Below, in pieces: positions 1 through 7,100 of a stretch of DNA of 32,252 nucleotides. Source of the DNA: Rhodococcus sp. OK519 (GTDB taxonomy: Bacteria > Actinomycetota > Actinomycetes > Mycobacteriales > Mycobacteriaceae); NCBI RefSeq assembly GCF_003051005.1, contig NZ_QAOW01000016.1:1-32252 (forward strand), given 5' to 3'. Made by a program: the position numbers and the translations under genes. Each line of letters begins with the position of its first letter. The stretch's first letter is position 1. The notes beneath the pieces were generated by a model, which was given only the letters and a program-made list of their open reading frames with translations, did no database searches and was not told the origin of the DNA.

Positions 1-276
1 CGTGCATGCCAGGAGTACGCCAGCGAAGCACATCCGCGCGGATGCCTCGTCAACAGCGCACCCGAGCTCACCGGCAATCGCAACCAGAACCGCGCAATCA
101 CCGCAGATCAACTACGGAAAGTCGCAATCGACACGGAAACGAGCATCGACGCCGAAGCACTCGCCGCCTTCACCCACGCTCTGCTCGTGGGCCTGTCGTC
201 CTACGCTCGCGACGGCGCCGATGAGGAGCAGCTGCGCCGCGTGGCCGAGCTGGCCATGCGCGTGACGAGGGCGTGA
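1..276 (+). CDS. TetR-family regulator, C-terminal part (cut by window edge)
   Basis: The reading frame is open from base 1 to a TGA at 274-276. It encodes about 91 residues that read like the ligand-binding C-terminal half of a TetR/AcrR repressor: an early HPRGCLVNSAPEL stretch, typical of the 'HPRGCLV' segment in this family, and an amphipathic last helix ending AELAMRVTRA. The DNA-binding N-terminus lies outside the window, so neither operator nor target can be inferred. Codon use is normal for a high-GC actinomycete and I see no frameshift in the visible part. The family call rests on the HPRGCLV-like segment and overall helix pattern only. Confidence 0.6.
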   Translation, partial: RACQEYASEAHPRGCLVNSAPELTGNRNQNRAITADQLRKVAIDTETSIDAEALAAFTHALLVGLSSYARDGADEEQLRRVAELAMRVTRA

Positions 277-380
277 GCGGTACCCCTTCTACCTCGCCGC
301 CGCGGTTCTGAATGCAGCCTGAAAGTTCCGTATGAAGTGCACCCGGAAGCGCTGCCACGAAGCACCACTGAACTGTTGTG

Positions 381-974
381 TCACAGCAGCTTCAACCCGG
401 CATGCGCTTCAGAGACGACCAGGTGCCCTCCCGACAGACCGCGTCCCCGCAACCCGACCAGGAACTCACGCCAGAACTCGAACGACTCCGAGTCGCCGAC
501 CGCAGTCCCGAGGACCCCCCGGGTGCCGTCGATGACATCCCCGTCGCCACCACCAAGGCATGGGAGACCACATGCGCCCCGACCCGCATGTTGGCAATAG
601 GTCGCGTCGAGGTCGAGGAGGTCGTCGACGCTGCGGGTTGAGATGCCGTGCACATACGCATCCATGACCACCGCATGCAGGGCCTTGTCGATCCGCCGGC
701 GGCGTTCGAGCAGCGACGGGACGATCCCGCGCGGAGCTTGAGATCTTCAGGTCGACGTCGCCGCTGGTCGTCGACATCGTCTTCGACCGGTGCCCGTTGC
801 GATGCGTGATCTGGCCCTCGGTGCGTTCGTAGCGGCCGTCGCCCAACGTTTCGGTGGCCTCGGTCTCGATCAGTTCTTGCAGGCCGGCGCGGATCAGTTC
901 GGCGAACACGGACGCCACATCGGCGCCCTTGAGGGCGTTGAGGCGGGCCAGCAGTGCAAATGCTCATGGGTCAT
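381..974 (-). pseudogene. IS256-family (Mutator) transposase remnant, reverse strand
   Basis: Pieces of one transposase are spread over three frames. The N-terminal part (about 955-745) contains ADVASVFAELIRAGLQELIE and YERTEGQITHRNGHRSKT, a typical IS256 N-domain. A piece near 671-620 reads VVMDAYVHGISTRSVDDL. The last piece has LDATYC, then GDSESFEFWREFLVGLRGRG and VVSEAHAGLK. An ATG at 974 could be the old start, but the frame shifts soon after it. About 35-45 residues that normally separate VDDL from the LDATY strand are missing, so there is an internal deletion near 620. The first catalytic Asp (LDATY) is kept; the second, normally SDAH, reads SEAH. The final third with the catalytic Glu is absent. 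It is clearly non-functional. Confidence 0.82.
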
Positions 975-1124
975 CGAGTGGTCCTTCGAGTCGAGTCACT
1001 TTGGTCGGTAACTCGTTCACCTCTACGCGGTGGCCCATCCTCGGTGCGGGACCGACACGCGGCATATCCTGCCGATCAGGGCCTCAACCGATGCCCACCA
1101 TCCCAGAGGACTCTCCCCTGCGTG

Positions 1125-2005
1125 CAGGGAGGCGCCCCCACCGACAAGGCGCTCGCCGAGATGACCGAATGGGCAGCATGACTGTTGGATTCGGTGTATC
1201 CGGCGGAAGTTCATCGATGCCATCCACGTCAAGGTCCGCGACGGCCAGGTCACGAACCGGCCGGTCTATGTGGCGATCGGGGTGAGCGTGGACGGGCACC
1301 GCGACATCCGCGCCCAAACACTGCGTGCAGTGAGGGACCCCCGGGGACTGTGGGCCGGTGACGGCGGCAAGGGCGCGAAGTTCTGGCTCGCCGTGCTGAC
1401 GGAGATCAAGAACCGCGACACCGGGGACGTGTGCACCGTGGTCTGCAACGGGCGGAAGGGTTACCCAGGGCGATCACCAAGTTCTGGGAGCTAGCGCTCG
1501 TCCAGACCTGCGGGATCCACCTGCTCCGCAACACCTTCCGCTATGCATCACGCTGCTGTTGGGACGAGATGTCGCGGGAACTGCGTCCGGTCTGCGCCGC
1601 AGCCATCGAGGCCGCGGCGCAACAGCGGTTCGACGAGTTCGTCACCAACTGGGGCCCGCGATACCCGGCGATCGTCCGGCTGTGGCGCAGCGCCTGGAGC
1701 GGGTTCGTGCCGTTCCTCGACTACGACCCGGAAATCAGGCGAGTCATCTGTAGTATTAACGCGATCGAGTTGATCAACGCGAGATATCGGCGTGCGATCC
1801 GCGCCCGCGGGCACTCCCCCAACGAGCAAGCCGAGATCAAGTGCCTGTTTCTGGCGACACGGGCACTGCACCCGGGACAGGAAGACCACGATGGGCAGCA
1901 GGGTGGAAGCCTGCACTCAACGAATTCGCCATCACGTTCGAAGGCGGGGTCGCCCCGGGTGAGACTAAACCGATGCACCAGAACCGGATCCACCGGAAAA
2001 ACTGA
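1125..2005 (+). pseudogene. IS256-family transposase remnant, forward strand
   Basis: This is a second, distinct IS256-family transposase. The frame begins near TDKALAEMTEW (about 1135), hits a stop, and resumes with FIDAIHVKVRDGQVTNRPVY (about 1206), which carries the first catalytic Asp. Further frameshifts lie near 1310-1345 (about 11 extra residues before GLWAGDGG), 1450 and 1885. The C-terminal half is well preserved: WELALVQTC, IHLLRNTFRYASR, FLDYDPEIRRVIC and NAIELINARYRRAIRARGH with the catalytic Glu. The tail LNEFAITFEG is in another frame and ends at TGA 2003-2005. The second catalytic Asp, normally VCDG, reads VCNG. It faces the reverse-strand remnant head to head, so the pair cannot be one simple insertion. 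Confidence 0.85.
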
Positions 2006-2143
2006 CACGACCTACGGGCACTGAGCAGGCGTCTTCGGACCCAGGTTCGGCGGGCAACTTGCCGGCGCCGACCCATGGCCAGCCAAAAGTTCCCGCGACT
2101 ACAACGGATTCTGGGTCCGGTGCGGCACCTGCGGTGCTATCAG

Positions 2144-3019
2144 TCAAGGGCCGGCAACCAATGTCGGTCGCGTCGAAGGGGACGGATCGGTCGAGATTTC
2201 GCCTAGCCCCTCTGCCGTTTTCTCAAGTGCTGCAACAGTTTCTGAATAGAATCGCCACGCCAGCACCGTTGTGATGCGCGGTGCGTCGACAACGGGTACC
2301 GCAACGTGATCCGGCCACTGCCACGCCCTGCTCGACGCCGGAATGACAATTACGGTCCTGCCGAGCGACACCAACTGCGCCAAAGCGGATTGCGTGTGAA
2401 TTTCGGGTCCCGGTCCGTCGGGGTAACTGCCGTCCAAGCGTGGCCACCGCGCCATCGGTAGATCAGGCACCGAGCTGACCTCTGCCAGAGTCAGTTCAGT
2501 CCGTGAGGCGAGCGGGTGTCTGCCGGGGAGTATTGCAACCTGGCCCTCGGTGACGAGGTCTCGGTATCGACAGCCGGTCAGATCGTCGACAGGACGATGC
2601 ATGATCGCCACGTCCGCGCTGCCGTCACGCAGCAAACCCGCTTGTTCGCCAACCTCGCACAGCAGAACATCGATCGGGTCGGGATGCTGTTCGAGTAGTC
2701 GTTGCAGCAGACCATGGGACGCCCCTGCTTTCGTGGCCAGAACAAGAGGTGTCGACGCCCGAACGGTCAGCCGCCCGGCAGCGGCGACTGCATCCAAAGC
2801 GATACGCGCCTCCCGATGGAGCACAGATCCGGCTTCGGTGAGCGAGACACCGCGACGGTCACGCACGAACAACTGAACTCCGAGTTGATGTTCGAGCTGT
2901 CGGATCGCCCTCGACAACGGAGGTTGAGCGATGTGCAGCTTGTCGGCGGCTCGTCCGAAGTGGAGAGCCTCGGCGACGGCAAGGAAGTAGCGCAGCTGAC
3001 GTGTCTCGAGATCCTCCAC
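2144..3019 (-). CDS. LysR-family transcriptional regulator
   Basis: This is a 291-residue protein of normal LysR length. The N-terminal winged HTH is clear: LRYFLAVAEALHFGRAADKLHIAQPPLSRAIRQLE (written here as a description of residues 9-43), followed by LGVQLFVRDRRGVSLTEAG. The rest forms the periplasmic-binding-protein-like effector domain with two lobes, and has segments such as DVAIMHRPVDD and VSLGRTVIVIPAS. The start is a GTG at 3019; the HTH begins at the usual distance behind it. It is divergent from the SDR gene starting at 3095, with a LysR-type dyad in the 75-base gap. The usual arrangement is that such a regulator controls the divergent neighbour in response to a small molecule; that is inferred from family behaviour. 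Confidence 0.9.
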   Translation of the reverse strand: MEDLETRQLRYFLAVAEALHFGRAADKLHIAQPPLSRAIRQLEHQLGVQLFVRDRRGVSLTEAGSVLHREARIALDAVAAAGRLTVRASTPLVLATKAGASHGLLQRLLEQHPDPIDVLLCEVGEQAGLLRDGSADVAIMHRPVDDLTGCRYRDLVTEGQVAILPGRHPLASRTELTLAEVSSVPDLPMARWPRLDGSYPDGPGPEIHTQSALAQLVSLGRTVIVIPASSRAWQWPDHVAVPVVDAPRITTVLAWRFYSETVAALEKTAEGLGEISTDPSPSTRPTLVAGP

Positions 3020-3031
3020 TCGACCACCTTA

Positions 3032-3046
3032 ATACCCGGTAGGTAT
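3032..3046. promoter_or_regulatory. Putative LysR box (ATAC-N7-GTAT)
   Basis: The 15-bp dyad ATACCCGGTAGGTAT has ATAC and GTAT arms separated by 7 bases, and fits the T-N11-A rule for LysR-family recognition sites. It lies 13 bases upstream of the lysR start and 49 bases upstream of the SDR start, the expected place for a site governing both divergent genes. Confidence 0.55.
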
Positions 3047-3094
3047 CACCATCGCCGGAAAGGGTAATGGACAGCTGCGCCCCAGGCATCGAAC

Positions 3095-3808
3095 ATGGCT
3101 GTCGTGAACGATACGAAAACTGCGCTGGTCACCGGCGCGAACAAGGGAATCGGTTTCGCCATCTCCGAGGGCCTCAGCAGACTCGGCTTCAAGGTCGTGA
3201 TCGGTGCACGCGACGAGGAGCGAGGCAACACCGCTGCGGCACAGCTGAGAGAGCGTGGACTCGATGCAGTGGCGGTGGTGCTCGATGTGACGGACGCCGA
3301 CAGTGTCTCCGCAGCCGCGGAGAAGTTCGATCGTCTCGATGTTCTCGTCAACAATGCCGGGATCGGTGGCCGGACCAGTTCCGGCGCGCAGAATCCGACC
3401 ACCCTCGATCACGACGTTCTACAAACAGTTCTGGATACCAACGTGTTCGGTGTCATACGAGTGACCAACGCATTCGTCCCGTTGTTGCGTCGATCACCCG
3501 CACCACGGATCGTGAATGTTTCAAGCAACATGGGATCACTTGCACTGCAGACGGGTCCGCAGATGGCCGCCTATGCGCCGTCGAAGACGATGCTCAACAG
3601 CATCACGGCACAGTACGCGCGAGAACTCGCCGACACCGGCATCATCGTGAACGCGTGCTGCCCGGGTTACGTCGCCACCGACTTCACCGGACACCAATCT
3701 ACGCGGACGCCCGAGGAGGGCGCCGCTATTGCGATCAGGCTCGCAACCCTCCCCGATGACGGACCACGCGGAGGATTCTTCGACGACAACGGAATCGTGC
3801 CGTGGTGA
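3095..3808 (+). CDS. Short-chain dehydrogenase/reductase
   Basis: This is a classical SDR of 237 residues. The Rossmann motif TGANKGIG lies at 13-20, the structural NNAG at 86-89, the catalytic Ser in NVSSNMGS at 143-144, and YxxxK at Tyr160/Lys164. The ARDEER segment after beta-2 favours NADPH over NADH. The C-terminus GGFFDDNGIVPW matches the carbonyl-reductase-like SDRs with a 'FFDR/DGxxxPW' ending. The substrate cannot be told from sequence; aldehydes or ketones are plausible. ATG 3095 is chosen because it places the Rossmann strand at the usual distance; the ribosome site before it is weak. It is transcribed away from the LysR gene and probably controlled by it. Confidence 0.92.
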   Translation: MAVVNDTKTALVTGANKGIGFAISEGLSRLGFKVVIGARDEERGNTAAAQLRERGLDAVAVVLDVTDADSVSAAAEKFDRLDVLVNNAGIGGRTSSGAQNPTTLDHDVLQTVLDTNVFGVIRVTNAFVPLLRRSPAPRIVNVSSNMGSLALQTGPQMAAYAPSKTMLNSITAQYARELADTGIIVNACCPGYVATDFTGHQSTRTPEEGAAIAIRLATLPDDGPRGGFFDDNGIVPW

Positions 3809-4188
3809 AGCACCACACGCTGTCGCGAACACCCCTACCATCAAATGAAGTGAGATTTCACGTTGCCACGCCTATGCCACGTACGTGAAGAACTACCCAC
3901 TCAACGACACTGACTGCGCCCGATCGTTCGAAGGAACTGAGCAGGGTCGACCAAGCGCCCGCCCACTCCCCACCGGGACCCTAAGAGATGAAACCATTAC
4001 CCGCTTCGGCTACAACGCCATACAGCTCGCAGGCCGGCGGGTGTGCAGCCCGCGGACGGCCGGCCCCCACAAAGAACTGGGCGGGGCACCTGCAACGTTC
4101 GTGATGGAGACGTTCGTGATGGAAGTGGTGGCGCTACTCGCCGTCGTCATCTGGCGGAAGTCCTCTCCGACGAGGACGCCTCTAGTGG
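3809..4188. other. No gene recognised
   Basis: I see no convincing coding sequence in this stretch. It contains a small GTGA-N4-TCAC dyad near 3850 and a 15-base unit starting ACGTTCGTGATGGA that occurs twice in tandem at 4095-4123. The stretch leads into the ABM gene remnant on the reverse strand. Confidence 0.5.
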
Positions 4189-4353
4189 GTGGGGCCGGAA
4201 CGGTCGGAGCAGCCGGATGCCGTCCTCGATGGAACCGTCGATCAATTCGAGCATCTGCGGGAAGAGTTCCCGCATCCGCAGTGCCCCCAGATGGGCGTCG
4301 AGCAGCTCGCGCTGCTCGTAGCGCTCGTAGATGATGAACGTGCCAGGCTCGCA
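4189..4353 (-). pseudogene. ABM (antibiotic biosynthesis monooxygenase) gene remnant
   Basis: About 55 residues on the reverse strand, from GTFIIYERYEQRELLDAHLG through MRELFPQMLELIDG to GIRLLRPFRPHP, are nearly identical to the C-terminal half of the intact ABM protein encoded at 12764-13087 (FVIYERWETRAHLDAHL, MRELIPQMLELIDG, GIRLLRPFRPAH). The N-terminal half, which holds the first strand of the dimeric ferredoxin-like fold, is missing, and the frame runs into unrelated sequence on both sides. It is therefore a broken second copy, in the opposite orientation to the intact gene, and lies less than 400 bases from the first copy of the duplicated leader. Confidence 0.85.
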
Positions 4354-4404
4354 TGCAGTAGTTGGTGCCGACGGGGACGCCATCGATGAACGGATGGGGC
4401 TGGT

Positions 4405-4608
4405 CGTCCGGCACCACCGAGCTGTTTGGGGTGGCCCAGCGCGCGGGCGGCGGAACCGAAGCGCACGGCGATGCTCACCGCGGTGATGCGGAACATGGAG
4501 GAGAAGGCGACCGACGAGGCCCTGGACCTGTTCCAGGTCCTGATGGCCACCCGGTTGCTAAACACCGCGAAACGGAAGACGGAGGAGGAGCGGCTGTCGA
4601 CGCTGTAA
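4405..4608 (+). pseudogene. Tn3-family transposase fragment
   Basis: About 60 residues read AAEPKRTAMLTAVMRNMEEK, then DEALDLFQVLMATRLLNTAKR and KTEEERLSTL before a TAA. This matches, from my memory of the family, the helical segment of Tn3-type TnpA proteins that carry the DUF4158 N-domain ('EPKRTA.L.AV.R.LE..A.DDALDLF..LM.T.L...A.R.....RL.TLP'). Only this small internal piece of a roughly 1000-residue protein remains, with no catalytic residues. It marks an old transposon passage next to the ABM remnant. The family call is from motif recall and deserves a profile search. Confidence 0.6.
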
Positions 4609-4753
4609 CCATGGCATCCCAGCACCTCCGCCGAAGAGACGACACGACACCTCGTCCCCGCCGCGAAACACCGCCCCACACCTGAACAGCGGAAACACGC
4701 CCGCCATTCTCGGAAAGACAACGGCTTCTAAGCGAGCCGTCAGCCGGATGTCA

Positions 4754-4781
4754 GTCAGCTGACGGAGGCTGTCGGCACGGT
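4754..4781 (+). promoter_or_regulatory. Palindromic operator and putative promoter, copy 1
   Basis: GTCAGCTGAC at 4754-4763 is a perfect 10-bp palindrome, and two further bases on each side (TC...GA) also match across one mismatched pair. CACGGT at 4776-4781 lies where a -10 element would be (TACGGT in the other copy). A -35 at 17-18 bases spacing would fall at the start of the palindrome, so a bound regulator could cover it. The palindrome is directly visible; the promoter assignment is inference. Confidence 0.5.
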
Positions 4782-4793
4782 CGCCGAGCCATT

Positions 4794-4842
4794 CTCGTGG
4801 AGACATCGAAACCGCCCGGTACCCGGGCGAGACCACGAGGAG
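4794..4842 (+). promoter_or_regulatory. Leader hairpin covering the ribosome-binding site, copy 1
   Basis: Two nested stems are visible. The inner stem is CGCCCGG (4813-4819) with CCGGGCG (4823-4829) and a 3-base loop. The outer stem is CTCGTGG (4794-4800) with CCACGAG (4833-4839), plus a U.G pair at 4793/4840. The right outer arm overlaps the Shine-Dalgarno GAGGAG at 4837-4842, six bases before the ATG. If transcribed from the putative promoter, this RNA would mask the ribosome site until it is opened. No ligand or sensor type can be named. Confidence 0.6.
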
Positions 4843-4848
4843 CACACC

Positions 4849-6306
4849 ATGAACACCATCGCGCAGCACTGGATCAACGGACAGTGGACCGGCTCCGGCT
4901 CTGTTCTGGAATCGATCAACCCGGCCGACGGCACAGTCGTCGGCTCGTTCTACGACGGTGGCGAGGCGGAGGCCTCGGCCGCAGTGGACGCCGCCGCCGC
5001 CGCGTTCGAGACCACCGAATGGCCGCGTAATCCCTCGCTTCGGGCGACCGCACTCAGTCGACTGGCCGACGCCCTCGAGGCCCGGGTGCCCGAGGTTGCG
5101 GCCATGTTGTCCCGGGAGAACGGCAAGCTACTGGGTGAGACCACATGGGAAGTCAGCGGCGCGGTCGGGTGGCTGCGGTACGCGGCGGCCTCTGCGCACA
5201 CCCAGAACACCGGGCGCGCCGCCGAGACGGCACCTGGCCAGTACACCCACACGGTGCCCGAGCCGCTCGGTGTCGCCGGGATCATCTCTCCCTGGAACTC
5301 CCCCATCATGCTGACCGTGCGGGCACTGGGCCCGGCGCTGGCCGCCGGCTGCACTGTCGTCGTCAAGCTTCCGGCTCAGACGGCGCTGACCAATGAGCTT
5401 TTCGCGCAGGTCCTGGCCTCGGTCACGGAGATCCCGGCGGGCGTGCTCAGCGTGTTCACTGAGTCCGGCAACACCGGGGCACCGTTCCTAGTCTCCTCGG
5501 ACAAGGTCGACGTGATCAACTACACCGGCAGCACGCCGGTCGGGCGTCGTATCGCGGCCGCAGCCTCCACCACGCTCAAGCGGCTCGGGCTGGAACTGGG
5601 CGGCAAGGCTCCGATGGTGATCTTTCCCGACGCCGATCTGGACATGGTGATCCCGACCGTGGTGCAGTCGCTGGTGCTGATGAACGGGCAGTTCTGCTGC
5701 ACCGGCTCCCGTGTACTGGTTCACCGGGACATCGCCGACCAGGTGCGCACCCGACTCACCAACGCGCTCGCGCAGGTGCGGCTCGGCTCGGGCGACGACA
5801 AGGATGCCCAGCTCGGCCCGGTGATCGACAGGGCGTCCGCCCAGCGGATGGACGCGATCGTCGAGGAAGCCACCTCGTACGGCACGGTACTGCTGCGCGG
5901 CGGCGTGGTCACCGACGGCCCCCTGGCCGCCGGTGCGTTCTACCGGCCGAGCCTGATCGAGGTGGACCGCACCGACGTCCGGATCGTGCAGGAAGAGGTC
6001 TTCGGTCCGGTCCAGACGTTCGAGATCTTCGACGACGAGGACGACGCCGTGGCCAAGGCGAACGCCACCATCTACGGCCTGGCCGCCTCGGTGTTCAGCT
6101 CGGACTCGATGAAGGCCCGCCGGATCGCCCGGCGCATCCGTACCGGCACTGTATGGATCAACACCTGGGGAGCCATCAGCGAGGACTTTGAGGAGGGCGG
6201 CGTCAAGGGCAGCGGTTACGGCTATCTGTGCGGCCCGCGAGCGATTGAGGAGTTCCAGGCCCTCAAGGTGTATGTGGAGCAGGACCACACCCAGTCCACT
6301 CACTGA
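4849..6306 (+). CDS. NAD(P)-dependent aldehyde dehydrogenase
   Basis: This 485-residue protein is full length for the ALDH superfamily. Signature features are SPWNSPIML (the PWN anchor), the cofactor-loop region GSTPVGRRI, the general base Glu249 in LELGGKAP, the catalytic Cys283 in GQFCCTGSR, the EEVFGPV motif and the C-terminal GSGYGYLCG segment. It oxidises an aldehyde to its acid with NAD(P)+; the substrate is not readable from sequence. The ATG at 4849 has a strong GAGGAG ribosome site six bases upstream. It is the first gene after leader copy 1 and is followed by an SDR stub with its own ribosome site. The likely role is oxidation of a reactive aldehyde under control of the duplicated leader. 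Confidence 0.95.
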   Translation: MNTIAQHWINGQWTGSGSVLESINPADGTVVGSFYDGGEAEASAAVDAAAAAFETTEWPRNPSLRATALSRLADALEARVPEVAAMLSRENGKLLGETTWEVSGAVGWLRYAAASAHTQNTGRAAETAPGQYTHTVPEPLGVAGIISPWNSPIMLTVRALGPALAAGCTVVVKLPAQTALTNELFAQVLASVTEIPAGVLSVFTESGNTGAPFLVSSDKVDVINYTGSTPVGRRIAAAASTTLKRLGLELGGKAPMVIFPDADLDMVIPTVVQSLVLMNGQFCCTGSRVLVHRDIADQVRTRLTNALAQVRLGSGDDKDAQLGPVIDRASAQRMDAIVEEATSYGTVLLRGGVVTDGPLAAGAFYRPSLIEVDRTDVRIVQEEVFGPVQTFEIFDDEDDAVAKANATIYGLAASVFSSDSMKARRIARRIRTGTVWINTWGAISEDFEEGGVKGSGYGYLCGPRAIEEFQALKVYVEQDHTQSTH

Positions 6307-6371
6307 TCAGATCATGACCCGGTCGGCGCCCGCCGGGCCCGGGCCCGGGCTCCGCACAAGGAGGCCGCACC

Positions 6372-6515
6372 ATGCCGTCGATTCTGATCACCGGCGCGAC
6401 GAATGGTCTTGGTCTCGTTCTGGCAGAGGAGCTTGCGGAAGCCAGGCACCGGTTTGCTTCTGCGCGATCGCAACCCGCAGTAACCGGTGCCGATCGCGCA
6501 ACGTTTCAGGGCTGA
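6372..6515 (+). pseudogene. SDR N-terminal remnant
   Basis: A strong AAGGAGG ribosome site precedes ATG 6372. The product begins MPSILITGATNGLGLVLAEE, a textbook SDR Rossmann start (TGxxxGxG), and then turns into non-SDR sequence ending at TGA 6513-6515 after 47 residues. The remaining 200 or so residues of a dehydrogenase are absent, and the next 225 bases hold no recognisable gene. It lies 65 bases behind the aldehyde dehydrogenase, so the operon once held ALDH and SDR together. The segment just before the ATG is very GC-rich with a GGGCCCGGGCCC self-complementary run. Confidence 0.75.
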
Positions 6516-6740
6516 GCAATACAACGCCGAGTTGTCCGCTCCGGCCGAAGACCCAGCGACATGCGGCCGAAGTGGGGGCGAGACACCAGCGGCGGCGGGC
6601 GGTGAACCATCTAGTCCTGTGCTGTTCAGCTGGCACTGCTGCCGCTGTTGCACAGGCAGTCCATCACGCAGCGCCAGCATCGCCTCGGTTGTGCAAGAAC
6701 CGATGGAATCAGAACGCAGCATTTCGATTTGGAGTGGTCG

Positions 6741-7100
6741 ATGAACGAGAGAATTGTTTCCCATGCCTACGGTGCCGATAGTCCTGGGCTGCCAAGCCCA
6801 CCGGCAGGGACAGACATCCGGGACACGCTCCGGGAGCAGAGCCGGAACGCGTTCGCGAACGCCGAATCCCGGCTCGGCCCCACCGTTCCGGCCGCCGTCC
6901 GGCGTTGGAAGCTGTGGTTGCTCACCGTGTGCGCTATCTACCCCACCATCGTCCTTCTGGGCCTGGCCACGAACCCTGTTCTGGAGGATGTGTACCTGCC
7001 GGTGCGTCTCGCTGTTCTCGTCCCGGCGGCGGCAGCGGCGATGGTCTGGCAGATCAATCCCCGACTGCAGCGGCATTTCGGAGCTTGGCTCAGCAGATGA
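6741..7100 (+). CDS. Small two-TM membrane protein (ABM-tail-like)
   Basis: This is a 119-residue protein with an N-terminal soluble stretch of about 55 residues, then TM1 (about 57-77, LWLLTVCAIYPTIVLLGLA) and TM2 (about 87-104, PVRLAVLVPAAAAAMVW), ending in NPRLQRHFGAWLSR. The two-helix part resembles the C-terminal membrane tail found on some antibiotic-biosynthesis-monooxygenase proteins, which also have a 'YPT.VLL' first helix and a short 'P.L.R.F..WL' end. Here the ABM domain itself is not present. The start is ATG 6741 with GGAG nine bases upstream. Its TGA overlaps the ATG of the LtrA gene (ATGA), so the two are probably translationally coupled and act together in the membrane. Confidence 0.7.
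   Translation: MNERIVSHAYGADSPGLPSPPAGTDIRDTLREQSRNAFANAESRLGPTVPAAVRRWKLWLLTVCAIYPTIVLLGLATNPVLEDVYLPVRLAVLVPAAAAAMVWQINPRLQRHFGAWLSR

Larger units (their letters stand above)
4729..4851 (+). repeat. Duplicated leader, copy 1 (before aldehyde dehydrogenase)
   Basis: Bases 4746-4851 align without gaps to 11781-11886 (constant offset of 7035) with four mismatches. A weaker match, with a one-base gap, continues outward to TAAGCG at 4729 and 11765. The match ends exactly at the two start codons; the proteins that follow are unrelated. The repeat therefore carries regulatory sequence only: palindrome, promoter region, structured leader and ribosome-binding site. Confidence 0.95.

Noticed and set aside
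5488-6303. 271-residue reverse frame opposite the aldehyde dehydrogenase
   Set aside because: It is a shadow of a full-length ALDH with catalytic residues in place.
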